From Caulobacter sp. (GTDB lineage: Bacteria; Pseudomonadota; Alphaproteobacteria; Caulobacterales; Caulobacteraceae): a stretch of DNA of 64,000 nucleotides. The notes beneath the pieces are model-generated. The model was given only the letters and a program-made list of their open reading frames with translations, searched no databases and was not told the DNA's origin. The position numbers and the translations under genes were made by a program. Below, piece by piece: positions 55,470-63,386 of the stretch. Location of the stretch: contig NZ_JAGIBH010000002.1 in NCBI RefSeq assembly GCF_017744445.1, positions 248,001 to 312,000 on the forward strand, given 5' to 3'. Each line of letters begins with the position of its first letter. Position 1 is the first letter of the stretch.

Positions 55470-57005
55470 ATGTCGCCCTCCCCCCTCGACCACCTCATCC
55501 GCGCCCAGAAGCGCGAGCGGGCCGGGATGCTGCGCCTCGCCATCGCCAGCGCCGTGGTGCTGGGCGCCGCGTCGACGCTGCTGATGGGCCTGTCGGGCTG
55601 GTTCATCGTGGCCAGCGCCATCGCCGGCGCGGCGGGCCTGGCGGTGGCCCATACGTTCAACGTGCTGCTGCCCAGCGCCATGATCCGGCTCCTCGCCATC
55701 GGCCGCACCGCCGCCCGCTACGGCGAGCGCCTGTCGGGCCACGCCGCCGCCCTGCGGGCGCTCGCCGCCATCCGGCCGGCGGTGTTCGCCAGCCTGGCCG
55801 CCGCGCCGCCGTCGGAGGCCCTTTCCCTATCGCGCGGCGAGGCCTCGGCCCGGCTGGTGCAGGACGTCGATGCGATCGAGACCCGGTTCGTCCGCCTCTC
55901 CGCGCCGTGGAGCGCCGTCGCGGGGCTGGGTTCGGCCATCGCCCTGGCCGCGCTCGCGGGTCCCGCGCCCGCCGTCGTGATCCTGGTCGCGGCGCTCGCG
56001 GCGATCCTCTCCGCCCGCGCTCTCGCCAAGCGGTTCTCCACCCCCGCCCGCGCCGCCATCCAGGCCAAGGTCGGCGCGCTGAAGGACACCGCCGCCGCCC
56101 TGGTCGCCGCCAGCGCCGAGCTGCGCGCCTACGGCCTTGAGGCCTGGGCCGGCGAGGCGCTGAACGCCAAGGCGGCCGAGCTGGACGCCGCGCGCCTGGA
56201 GGCCGCCCGCGCCCAGGGCCTGATCGTCGCCAGCCAGGCGGTGATCCTGGGCGCGGCCGTCGCCGCCGCCATCGCGACCGCCGCTCCGGCCGGTCCCGCC
56301 CTCGCCGCGCTGGCGGGCCTGGCCGCCGCCATGGGCGTCGACGCCCTGGCGAGTCTGGCCCACGCCTTCGACCAGGACGGCGCGGCGCGGGAAGCATGCG
56401 AGCGGCTGGACACGATCCTGCGCCACCAGCCGCGAGCCGCGCCGAAGCTGGAAGCCGTCCCCACGCTGACCATCCTCGGCGAGACCCTGGCTCCCGGCGA
56501 GCGCCTGGCCATCGTCGGCCCGTCCGGCTGCGGCAAGACCACCGCCATCGAGACCCTGCTGGGCTTGCGTGGAGAAAGCGCCCTGCCCCGCGCCGCCTTC
56601 GCCTGGCTCCCGCAGGACGCCGGCCTGGTCGCCGGCACGGTGCGCGAGAACCTGCGCCTGGCCGCGCCCAAGGCGACCGACGATGAGCTGTGGCAAGTGC
56701 TGGAAGACGCCGCCCTGGCCGACCGCATCCGCGCCGCGCCGCAAGGCCTGGCCGCCTATCTCGGCGATAATGGCGAACGCCTGTCCGGCGGCGAGCGCCG
56801 GCGCCTGGCGCTCGCCCGCGCCTACCTGCGCGACGCCCCGTGGCTGCTGCTGGATGAACCGACCGAAGGCCTGGACGCGGCGACCGAGGCGCTGGTGGTG
56901 GAACGGCTGGACGCCCGGCTCCAGCGCACCGGCCAGGGCCTGATCTTGGTCAGCCATCGCCCCGCCCCGGCCGCGCTGTGCGGCCGCGTCGTGCGGATGG
57001 GCTAG
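55470..57005 (+). CDS. cydC: ABC transporter CydC (thiol exporter, half 2)
   Basis: 511 residues. Membrane domain about 20-290; ATPase with Walker A GPSGCGKTT, signature SGGERRRLALARAYL and Walker B LLLDEPTEGLD. Forms a heterodimer with CydD. The stop overlaps that of the convergent membrane protein gene by three to four bases. Confidence 0.93.
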   Translation: MSPSPLDHLIRAQKRERAGMLRLAIASAVVLGAASTLLMGLSGWFIVASAIAGAAGLAVAHTFNVLLPSAMIRLLAIGRTAARYGERLSGHAAALRALAAIRPAVFASLAAAPPSEALSLSRGEASARLVQDVDAIETRFVRLSAPWSAVAGLGSAIALAALAGPAPAVVILVAALAAILSARALAKRFSTPARAAIQAKVGALKDTAAALVAASAELRAYGLEAWAGEALNAKAAELDAARLEAARAQGLIVASQAVILGAAVAAAIATAAPAGPALAALAGLAAAMGVDALASLAHAFDQDGAAREACERLDTILRHQPRAAPKLEAVPTLTILGETLAPGERLAIVGPSGCGKTTAIETLLGLRGESALPRAAFAWLPQDAGLVAGTVRENLRLAAPKATDDELWQVLEDAALADRIRAAPQGLAAYLGDNGERLSGGERRRLALARAYLRDAPWLLLDEPTEGLDAATEALVVERLDARLQRTGQGLILVSHRPAPAALCGRVVRMG

Positions 57006-57628
57006 CTGTCCTTCGGCGCCTTGCTCTGCAGGATCGTCCAGCCGCCGCCCTTCACCAGAAGCGCGGCTGACCGGGTGATGGTCTGGCCGTGATAGAGCAG
57101 CAGGATCACCAAGGCCGCGGTGACCACGCCCTTCTTCTTGGCCAGCGCCGCGATCAGCGTGAAGGTGGTGAAGATGGCCAGGCCGATCCACAGCATCGGC
57201 CGGTTGATGGCCCCGAACTCGCCCGTGCCCAGGGTCAGGGTCGTCAGCACCGCGACCATGACCAGGTTGGCCGCCAGCACGCACAGCAGCACGATGCGGC
57301 GGTTTTCCCAGAAGTGCTCGTCCAGGTGCGCGCCTTCAGGCGGGTCCTTGGCGAACACCAGGCTGGCGGCGACATAGAAGGTGATGGCCACGACCAGCCC
57401 CAGGATCAGCAGGGCGAAGTTGAACGGCGCGAACCGCAGGATCGTCCAGGCCTGGGCCCAGAAGGTGGCGATGTCGATGGCGACGAAGGCGGCCAGCAGC
57501 ACGGTCAGGTAGCCGAAACGCACCGTCCGCCGCCGCTGCACCAGCCCCGCGAATCCGCCTGCCAGCTCGGCGGCGGAAAAGCCCAGGACCAGCCCGTAGA
57601 AGCTGAAGAAGAATTCGAACGCGCTCAC
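57002..57628 (-). CDS. Multi-pass membrane protein, unknown
   Basis: 208 residues from a GTG at 57628 with GGGGGA upstream (the frame is open for 20 more codons). About six membrane helices: near 5-25, 40-60, 70-90, 115-135, 145-160 and 170-185. Starts SAFEFFFSFYGLVLGFSAAELAGG, a pattern found in small uncharacterised proteobacterial membrane proteins; no named family is recalled. It converges on cydC. Confidence 0.75.
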   Translation of the reverse strand: MSAFEFFFSFYGLVLGFSAAELAGGFAGLVQRRRTVRFGYLTVLLAAFVAIDIATFWAQAWTILRFAPFNFALLILGLVVAITFYVAASLVFAKDPPEGAHLDEHFWENRRIVLLCVLAANLVMVAVLTTLTLGTGEFGAINRPMLWIGLAIFTTFTLIAALAKKKGVVTAALVILLLYHGQTITRSAALLVKGGGWTILQSKAPKDS

Positions 57629-57692
57629 TGAAGTCCCCCGCCGTGAAGCTTCCCGGACCGGCATAGTCGAGGAGGCGGGTTTTCCCAAACCC

Positions 57693-57724
57693 GATCTCCC
57701 CGGCTTTCGCCGGGGAGACGGGGT
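57693..57724. repeat. Short hairpin related to family B arms
   Basis: GATCTCCCCGGCTTTCGCCG followed by GGGAGA, i.e. one family B arm without centre or partner, just downstream of the 33-residue peptide gene; it can act as its terminator. Confidence 0.6.
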
Positions 57725-57739
57725 TATGGAGGAGGAGTC

Positions 57740-57841
57740 CTACTTCATGTTGACCCGGATATAGGTCACGAACAGCACCACGGCGAACGCGCTGAACGCC
57801 GCGATCACCAGACCCAGATACGCCATTTGCCCGCCCGACAT
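57740..57841 (-). CDS. 33-residue single-helix membrane peptide, possibly FixK-controlled
   Basis: MSGGQMAYLGLVIAAFSAFA followed by VVLFVTYIRVNMK, one clear membrane helix (residues 7-27) with a positive end. A GGGAGA ribosome site lies 6 nt before the ATG. Divergent from fixL; a FixK-type box lies 56-69 bp upstream, placing the expected start of transcription 21 nt before the ATG. Size and control recall small subunits of respiratory oxidases, but the sequence is not CydX or CcoQ as I know them. Confidence 0.65.
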   Translation of the reverse strand: MSGGQMAYLGLVIAAFSAFAVVLFVTYIRVNMK

Positions 57842-57896
57842 CGAAATCTCCCGTGTGTTGGCAAAGACAGCATCGGACCTACGCAATGGCCCGTCC

Positions 57897-57910
57897 TTGA
57901 CCTGGCTCAA
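57897..57910. promoter_or_regulatory. FixK-type box between peptide gene and fixL
   Basis: TTGACCTGGCTCAA (TTGA-N6-TCAA). On the plus strand its TTGACC overlaps a weak -35 for a TATAAG -10 at 57922 (19-bp spacer) reading into fixL. Confidence 0.5.
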
Positions 57911-57948
57911 ACCGGCGCGGCTATAAGGACTTTCACGTTGGAGCTCCC

Positions 57949-59430
57949 ATGAAGCCGGCCCGGGGCCTGTCCTCGACCCTGTTCAGCGATCCGCACCCCA
58001 CCGCCTACCTGGCCGCCTTCGCGGCGGTGATGGCGACGGCGGTGGCGCGCCTGTACCTGCCGGAAGCCTTCACCGCGCCGTCGTCGTTCCTGCTGTTCGT
58101 GCCGGCCGTGCTGATCGCCGCCGCGCTGGGGGGCCTGGGGCCGGGCGTCTTCGCCACCACCTTCGCCTGGGGCACGGTGTGGTGGGTGACCCGGTCGATC
58201 CCGTTCAACCTGGTCAGCGGCATCTGCGCGGCGATCTTCCTGTCGGTGGGCTTTGGCATGGCCGTGGGCGGCGGCTGGTTCCACGCCGCGCGGCGGCGAG
58301 CGGCGGCGATCAACGACCACCTGCAATCGATCCTCGACACCGTGCCCGACGGGGTGGTGGTCATCGACCGCGCCGGGATCATGACCTCGTTCAGCCCCGC
58401 CGCCGAGCGCATGTTCGGCTGGAAGGCGTCCGAGGTGCTAGGCCGCAATGTCAGCATCCTGATGCCCGAGCCCAACGCCGCCGCCCACGACAGCTATATC
58501 CAGCGCTACCACCGCACCGGCGAGAAGCGGATCATCGGCGCCGGCCGCGTCGTGGTCGGCATGCGCAAGGACGGCTCGACCTTCCCCATGGAGCTGGCGG
58601 TCGGCGAGACACAAGGGCAGGTGCCCTCCTACACCGGCTTCATCCGCGACCTGACCGAGACGCAGGAGACCGAGACCCGCCTGCAGGAGCTGCAGAACGA
58701 ACTGGTCCACGTCTCGCGCCTGACGGCCATGGGCGAGATGGCCTCGACGCTGGCGCACGAGCTGAACCAGCCGCTGTCGGCCATCGCCAACCTGCTGACC
58801 GGCTCGCGCCGCCTGATCGACCGGGGCCGCGAGGCCGACCAGGCCAAGGTGCGCGACGCCATCGACAAGGCCGCCAACCAGGCCCTGCGCGCCGGCGAGG
58901 TCATCCACCGCATGCGCGACTTCGTCCGCCGCGGAGCCAGCGAGCGCGAGGCCGAGAGCCTGTCCAAGCTGATCGAGGAGGCTTCGGCCCTCGCTTTGAT
59001 CGGCGAGAAAGACCGCCAGGTCGATGTGCGCCTGTCGCTGGATCCCGCCGCCGACGCGGTGTTCGCCGATCGGGTCCAGGTGCAGCAGGTGCTGCTGAAC
59101 CTGATCCGCAACGGCATCGACGCCATGCAGGACCAGACGGCCCGCCGCCGCGCCCTCCTGATCACCACCGACGTCACCGAGGAAGGCTGGTCGCGGGTCA
59201 GCGTCGCCGACACCGGTCCGGGCATCGCCGACGCGGTGCTGGAGCGCCTGTTCCAGCCGTTCATGACCACCAAGCCCCAGGGCATGGGCGTGGGCCTGTC
59301 GATCTCGCGCTCGATCATCGAGGCCCATGGCGGCCGGATCTGGGCGGAAGCCAATCCCGGCGGCGGGGCGCTGTTCCGCTTCACCCTGCCGCCCGCCGAG
59401 CACCATCAGAAGGAATCCGCAGATGACTGA
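57949..59430 (+). CDS. fixL: Oxygen-sensing histidine kinase FixL
   Basis: 493 residues. Four-helix membrane region of the DUF4118 type (residues 15-112), a haem-PAS domain (about 122-240) with the haem ligand His180 in AAHDSYI and distal Arg200 in GAGRVV, then HisKA with phospho-acceptor His270 ([11 protein letters not shown]) and an ATPase domain with N box [11 protein letters not shown] and DTGPGI, GMGVGLS. When haem loses oxygen it phosphorylates FixJ. The gene overlaps fixJ by eight bases. Confidence 0.95.
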   Translation: MKPARGLSSTLFSDPHPTAYLAAFAAVMATAVARLYLPEAFTAPSSFLLFVPAVLIAAALGGLGPGVFATTFAWGTVWWVTRSIPFNLVSGICAAIFLSVGFGMAVGGGWFHAARRRAAAINDHLQSILDTVPDGVVVIDRAGIMTSFSPAAERMFGWKASEVLGRNVSILMPEPNAAAHDSYIQRYHRTGEKRIIGAGRVVVGMRKDGSTFPMELAVGETQGQVPSYTGFIRDLTETQETETRLQELQNELVHVSRLTAMGEMASTLAHELNQPLSAIANLLTGSRRLIDRGREADQAKVRDAIDKAANQALRAGEVIHRMRDFVRRGASEREAESLSKLIEEASALALIGEKDRQVDVRLSLDPAADAVFADRVQVQQVLLNLIRNGIDAMQDQTARRRALLITTDVTEEGWSRVSVADTGPGIADAVLERLFQPFMTTKPQGMGVGLSISRSIIEAHGGRIWAEANPGGGALFRFTLPPAEHHQKESADD

Positions 59431-60028
59431 CGCAGTCGTGCACGTGGTCGACGACGACGAAAGCGCCCGCGAGTCGCTGGCCTTCCTGCTGGAGTCCGCC
59501 GACTTCGAGGTCGTGGCCTATGCCAGCGCCCCGGCCTTCCTGGACGCCCTGCCGGCCGCCAAGCCCGGCGTGATCATCAGCGACGTGCGCATGCCCGAGA
59601 TGAGCGGCCAGGAGCTGGTCGCCCGCCTGGCGGCCCAGAAGATCCGCATGCCGATCATCATGATCACCGGCCACGGCGACATCCCGATGGCGGTCGAGGC
59701 CATGCGCTCGGGCGTCGTGGATTTCATCGAAAAGCCGTTCAGCGACGCGCGCATGCTGGACGCCCTGGAGCGCGCCATGAAGGCCGCCGAGGCCTCGCCC
59801 GTCAGCGACGACCAGGCCGCCGTGCTGCACCGGCTGGAGACCCTGTCCGAACGCGAACGCCAGGTGCTGGACGGCGTCGTGGCAGGCCACGCCAACAAGG
59901 TCATCGCCCGCGAGCTGGGCATCAGCCCGCGCACGGTCGAGATCTATCGCGCCAAGCTGATGACCAAGATGCAGGCCGACAACCTGGCGGCGCTGGTCCG
60001 GATGACGCTGTCCGCGCGCGGGGGTTAG
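59423..60028 (+). CDS. fixJ: Response regulator FixJ
   Basis: 201 residues from ATG 59423, inside the fixL end. Receiver with the acidic pair in [11 protein letters not shown], phospho-acceptor Asp54 in [12 protein letters not shown] and the Lys in IEKPFSD; LuxR HTH from about residue 138 ([31 protein letters not shown]). Activates fixK under low oxygen. Confidence 0.95.
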   Translation: MTDAVVHVVDDDESARESLAFLLESADFEVVAYASAPAFLDALPAAKPGVIISDVRMPEMSGQELVARLAAQKIRMPIIMITGHGDIPMAVEAMRSGVVDFIEKPFSDARMLDALERAMKAAEASPVSDDQAAVLHRLETLSERERQVLDGVVAGHANKVIARELGISPRTVEIYRAKLMTKMQADNLAALVRMTLSARGG

Positions 60029-60505
60029 TTAGGCCCTGAGGTTCAGCAGGCCGCCGGGCCGCACGCGGGACGCATCGCTGGCCTGGCCGCCGATCTTCTG
60101 CTTCAGCCAGCCGATCATGACATCGGGCGACGACGTCGTCTGGTCGCCCATGGTCGCGCTGAGCAGGCCCTTCTTCACCATTGGGTTCGAGGCCAAGTTC
60201 TCGAGCATGGCCAGCTTGGTCTTCGCCTGATCGGCCGTGTAGTGCGTGAAGTCGCCGATCGACGACGGGCGCCAGGTCTGGCGCGGGGCCTCAGTGGCGG
60301 GCGCCTGCTCGTCCGTGGGTTTCGCCTTAGCGCCAGAGGTGCGTTTCAGAGTCTCCTCGACCTCCGCCTTTTGCTGCGAAGTGAGTTCCTGCGGCTTGGG
60401 TTGGAGGGTGCGGAACGGCCCCGTCGGCGTCGACGTGGACGTCGGGAACTGGCTCTGGAGCTCGGCGCGGATCGCCATGGTCCGCTCTCTGTTCGTGATG
60501 TCCAT
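60029..60505 (-). CDS. Hypothetical protein with low-complexity N-terminus
   Basis: 158 residues from ATG 60505 (GAGGG upstream); ATG 60478 is an alternative. N-terminal 75 residues are polar and disordered (TSTSTPTGPF, KPQELTSQQKAEVEETLKR), and the C-terminal 85 residues form a small helical domain (DFTHYTADQAKTKLAMLENLASN, in parts) ending GGLLNLRA. I do not recognise it. It converges on fixJ with no gap and lies in the fix cluster. Confidence 0.7.
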   Translation of the reverse strand: MDITNRERTMAIRAELQSQFPTSTSTPTGPFRTLQPKPQELTSQQKAEVEETLKRTSGAKAKPTDEQAPATEAPRQTWRPSSIGDFTHYTADQAKTKLAMLENLASNPMVKKGLLSATMGDQTTSSPDVMIGWLKQKIGGQASDASRVRPGGLLNLRA

Positions 60506-60608
60506 GGTCGGCGCCCTCGACGGTTCACCGAAAAACATGCACAAAACACGCCAACTCAACCGAGCTTCAATCGGTTGATTTGTAAGGTAAAAAACTTCAC
60601 CTTTCGCG

Positions 60609-60944
60609 TCACCCGACGCGGGCCGGGCAAGTTTCTCCCGGCGGTATTTTCCCCAGCAGAGTCGACAGCTTTCGCTCCAGCGCGTCGTCCAGCAGCGGCT
60701 TTTCCACCACCGCCACCCCGCTGACGCCCCGGCGCATGAGCCGCTCGGCGTCGCCCGTCAGCATGATGGTCGGCAGGCCCTGGACCGGTCCGCGCCAGTC
60801 GCCCTCGTCGACCACCACCGCCGCCACCGGCCGCCCGTCCGGACGCGTGGCCACCGCGTAGCCTTCCGTCTCCAGCGAGAACCGCAGGGCCTCGCGCAAG
60901 GGCTCGTCGTCGACGAGCAGCAGGATCAGGGGGCGGTTGGACAT
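60609..60944 (-). CDS. fixT: Single-domain receiver protein, FixT candidate
   Basis: 111 residues from ATG 60944. The start LILLLVDDEPLREALRFSLE is a receiver; Asp46 (VVVDEGDW), Thr64 region (IMLTGD) and Lys82 (VVEKPL) match receiver positions, and there is no output domain. In Caulobacter the single-domain protein FixT inhibits FixL as negative feedback and is activated by FixK, which matches the gene position and the FixK box at 60979-60992. Reported FixT proteins bind an iron-sulfur cluster through several cysteines, but only one Cys (residue 106) is present here. No ribosome site is visible. Confidence 0.7.
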   Translation of the reverse strand: MSNRPLILLLVDDEPLREALRFSLETEGYAVATRPDGRPVAAVVVDEGDWRGPVQGLPTIMLTGDAERLMRRGVSGVAVVEKPLLDDALERKLSTLLGKIPPGETCPARVG

Positions 60945-60978
60945 CTTGCCATCTTGCGCGCGCGCCCGCGCCGCGGCC

Positions 60979-60992
60979 TTGATCCGCCTCAA
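60979..60992 (-). promoter_or_regulatory. FixK box upstream of the fixT candidate
   Basis: TTGATCCGCCTCAA. Its centre is exactly 41.5 bp before the A of the fixT ATG. Confidence 0.65.
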
Positions 60993-61017
60993 AAGCGGGC
61001 GCCCCCGCATCCCCGCG

Positions 61018-61033
61018 TAAGGGGGTTTCCTTA
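61018..61033. promoter_or_regulatory. Possible FixJ site upstream of fixK
   Basis: TAAGG-N6-CCTTA inverted repeat, 69-84 bp before the fixK start, the usual region for activation by FixJ; the match to a FixJ consensus was not tested. Confidence 0.35.
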
Positions 61034-61101
61034 GGCGCGGCTCCCGAATGGCCCGCCGCGAGGGAAAGGCGCAAAGACCTTAATAACAGAAGGGTCTTTC
61101 C

Positions 61102-61746
61102 ATGCTGTCTCCGCTTCGTATCGACGCCGCGCCTCTCGCCCTGGACCCGGTCCTGGCCATCCCCGGCGCCTGCCCGCTTTTCCGCCGCGACGAAGAGGTC
61201 TTCGGCGAGGGCGAAGAGGCCTCGCACGTCTATCAGGTGGTGTCGGGCGCGGTGCGCACCTACCGCATCCTGCGCGACGGCCGCCGGCAGATCGACGAGT
61301 TCCACTTCGCCGGCGACTATTTCGGCCTGGAGATGGGCGAGGCCCACCGGGTGACGGCCGAGGCCATGACCGACGCCAGCATCCGCATGATCCGGCGCGG
61401 GGCGCTCAGCGAGCTGGCCGCCCGGCGCGGCGACGCGGCCCGGGCCCTCTTCCGCCTGACCGCCGAGAACCTGCAGCGCTGCCAGGACCACGTGCTGATG
61501 CTGGGCCGCCGCTCCGCCCAGGAGCGGGTCGTGGGCCTGCTGCTCGACATCGCCGAACGCACCCATGCGACCGCCGAGCTGGACGTGCCGATGGGCCGCC
61601 AGGACATGGCCGACTATCTGGGCCTGACGATCGAGACGGTGTCGCGGACGCTGACGGCCTTGCAGGACGAGGGGCTGATCGCGCTGCCGACGGTGCGGCA
61701 CGTGGTGCTGAAGGATCGGCGGGCGCTGGAGCGGATGGTGGCTTAG
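61102..61746 (+). CDS. fixK: CRP/FNR-family regulator FixK
   Basis: 214 residues. Cyclic-nucleotide-binding-type beta roll (about 25-120) without the N-terminal cysteine cluster of FNR, dimer helix, then a winged HTH with MGRQDMADYLGLTIETVSRTLTALQDEGLI (in parts). The E-TVSR recognition helix is that of proteins reading TTGAT half-sites, matching the boxes in front of cydA/cydD and fixT. Probably activated by FixJ. Confidence 0.92.
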   Translation: MLSPLRIDAAPLALDPVLAIPGACPLFRRDEEVFGEGEEASHVYQVVSGAVRTYRILRDGRRQIDEFHFAGDYFGLEMGEAHRVTAEAMTDASIRMIRRGALSELAARRGDAARALFRLTAENLQRCQDHVLMLGRRSAQERVVGLLLDIAERTHATAELDVPMGRQDMADYLGLTIETVSRTLTALQDEGLIALPTVRHVVLKDRRALERMVA

Positions 61747-61772
61747 GGTTCACCTGCCCAATCCAAAATCCT

Positions 61773-61910
61773 GCCTTCCTAGGCCTTGTGCCTAGGACCC
61801 ATGCCGACGCTCGCACTGGCGCCGCCGGGCGCGCGACCACACCGCCGAACGCTCCCAGAATTTCAGAACCTGGCAGAACGATGGGTCCTAGGCACAAGGC
61901 CTAGGAAGGC
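61773..61910. repeat. Long inverted repeat, family A copy 3
   Basis: Perfect 30-bp arms (61773-61802 and 61881-61910) carrying CCTAGG where copy 1 has CCTGGG, changed on both arms. Lies in the convergent gap between fixK and the MFS gene. Confidence 0.85.
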
Positions 61911-61933
61911 ATGAGCTTTTGAAGCGTGAGGGG

Positions 61934-63250
61934 TCAAACGCCCCCCTCATCCGTCCGCTCCAGCCCCGCTATCGTGGCCTCCTCTCGCGCATCGCGGTCT
62001 CCCGCCGCGCGCAGCATGGCCTGGCGCAGGGCGTAGCCCAAGAGCGCCGCCAGGATCACCGCGTTCAGCACGAACGGGCCCCAGCCGATCTTCTCGTAGA
62101 GCAGTACAAATAGCGGGGCGACCACCACGTTCAGGCCGTTGATGGCGGCGATGGCCCCGGCCGCGCCGGCCTGGTCCTTGGCATCGACCGACAGCGAAGC
62201 CCCCGCCGTGAAACCCGGCCGGGCAAAGCCGTAGCCCAGGCTGGCGATGGCGTAGCCGATGGCGACAGCGGCATAGTCCGGCGCGAAGGCGACGATGATA
62301 TTCCCTAAGGCCGCGCAGCCGACGCCCCAGCGCATCAGCTCGCGCGGGCCCATCTGGAACATGCGGATCAGGCCCCACTGGGCCAGCAAACCCGCCACCG
62401 CGCCCGCCGCCATGGCCAGGGTGATGAAGCCCTGGGCCTTGACCGGCTCCAAGCCCAGCTTGTCGATGATCAGGAAGCCCAGGGTCTGGGTCTGGGCCGT
62501 CTGGCACGAGGCGACCAGGAAGCCGAAGATCAGGAAGGGCTTCAGGCGCGGGTCCTTCCACAGCGCCGCGCCCTCGCCGCGCCAGGGCAGGCCGAAACGC
62601 CGGTGGCGGGGCGGGCTGTCGCCGCGTCCGGGCTTGAAGGTCTCGGGCAGGCCGCGATGGACGACGGCCATCATCACCGCGGCGACGATGGCGAAGGCGA
62701 ACATCGGACCGGCCAGACCTACACCCGGCAGCACGAACAGCGGGGCCAGCAGCGGTCCGACCACGGTGCCCAGGCCGAACGCCCCGGCCAGGGTGGCCAT
62801 GGTCTGGGTGCGCTCTTCGCGGGTCGTGCGCTCGGCCATATAGGCCTGGGTCGCCGGATTGGCCGCCGAGCCGAAGCCGCCGAATAGCGCCCGGCACAGC
62901 AAGAAGAGCACGAAGATCACCATCGGCGGGGCCAGGTGATGCAGCCCGGCCGAAACGACCAGGGCGCACATCAGCATCGAGATGGAAAAGCCCGCCAGGC
63001 CCAGCAGGATCAGCGGCTTGCGGCCTCGGATGTCGGACTGCCGCGCCCAGATCGGCGAGGTCACCGCCCACAGCACGGCCGACAGCGAGAAGATGCCCGC
63101 CACCAGGGCGTCGGGAATGCCGATCTGGCGGCCGATCGCCGGCAGCACCGACAGCATGCCGGTGTTCCCCAGGGCGGTCGCGACCGACACGCCGAAGAGG
63201 ATGGCGAACGCGCGCCGGTGGTCCGACGCTGGCTTTATCTCTCCCGTCAT
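61934..63250 (-). CDS. MFS transporter
   Basis: 438 residues from ATG 63250; the frame is open for 22 more codons but they look non-coding. Twelve helices; motif A in the helix 2-3 loop reads SPIWARQSDIRGRKPLILLG, and the centre of helix 5 has GLGTVVGPLLAP. It fits DHA1-like multidrug or metabolite exporters. Two other MFS features (long polar loop near residue 220 with PGRGDSPPRHRRF) separate the halves. No ribosome site is obvious and no regulator adjoins. Confidence 0.85.
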   Translation of the reverse strand: MTGEIKPASDHRRAFAILFGVSVATALGNTGMLSVLPAIGRQIGIPDALVAGIFSLSAVLWAVTSPIWARQSDIRGRKPLILLGLAGFSISMLMCALVVSAGLHHLAPPMVIFVLFLLCRALFGGFGSAANPATQAYMAERTTREERTQTMATLAGAFGLGTVVGPLLAPLFVLPGVGLAGPMFAFAIVAAVMMAVVHRGLPETFKPGRGDSPPRHRRFGLPWRGEGAALWKDPRLKPFLIFGFLVASCQTAQTQTLGFLIIDKLGLEPVKAQGFITLAMAAGAVAGLLAQWGLIRMFQMGPRELMRWGVGCAALGNIIVAFAPDYAAVAIGYAIASLGYGFARPGFTAGASLSVDAKDQAGAAGAIAAINGLNVVVAPLFVLLYEKIGWGPFVLNAVILAALLGYALRQAMLRAAGDRDAREEATIAGLERTDEGGV

Positions 63251-63386
63251 CAAACAAACGTTAGAGGCCACAAGCTTCACACGCAATGTGTCGCAGGTCA
63301 CAGACCGGCTGGCCAAACGCGTGAGAACCTTGGATTAATCATTAATCGGGATGATGCGCCGTCAATCTCGGGGCCCGCCTACCACC

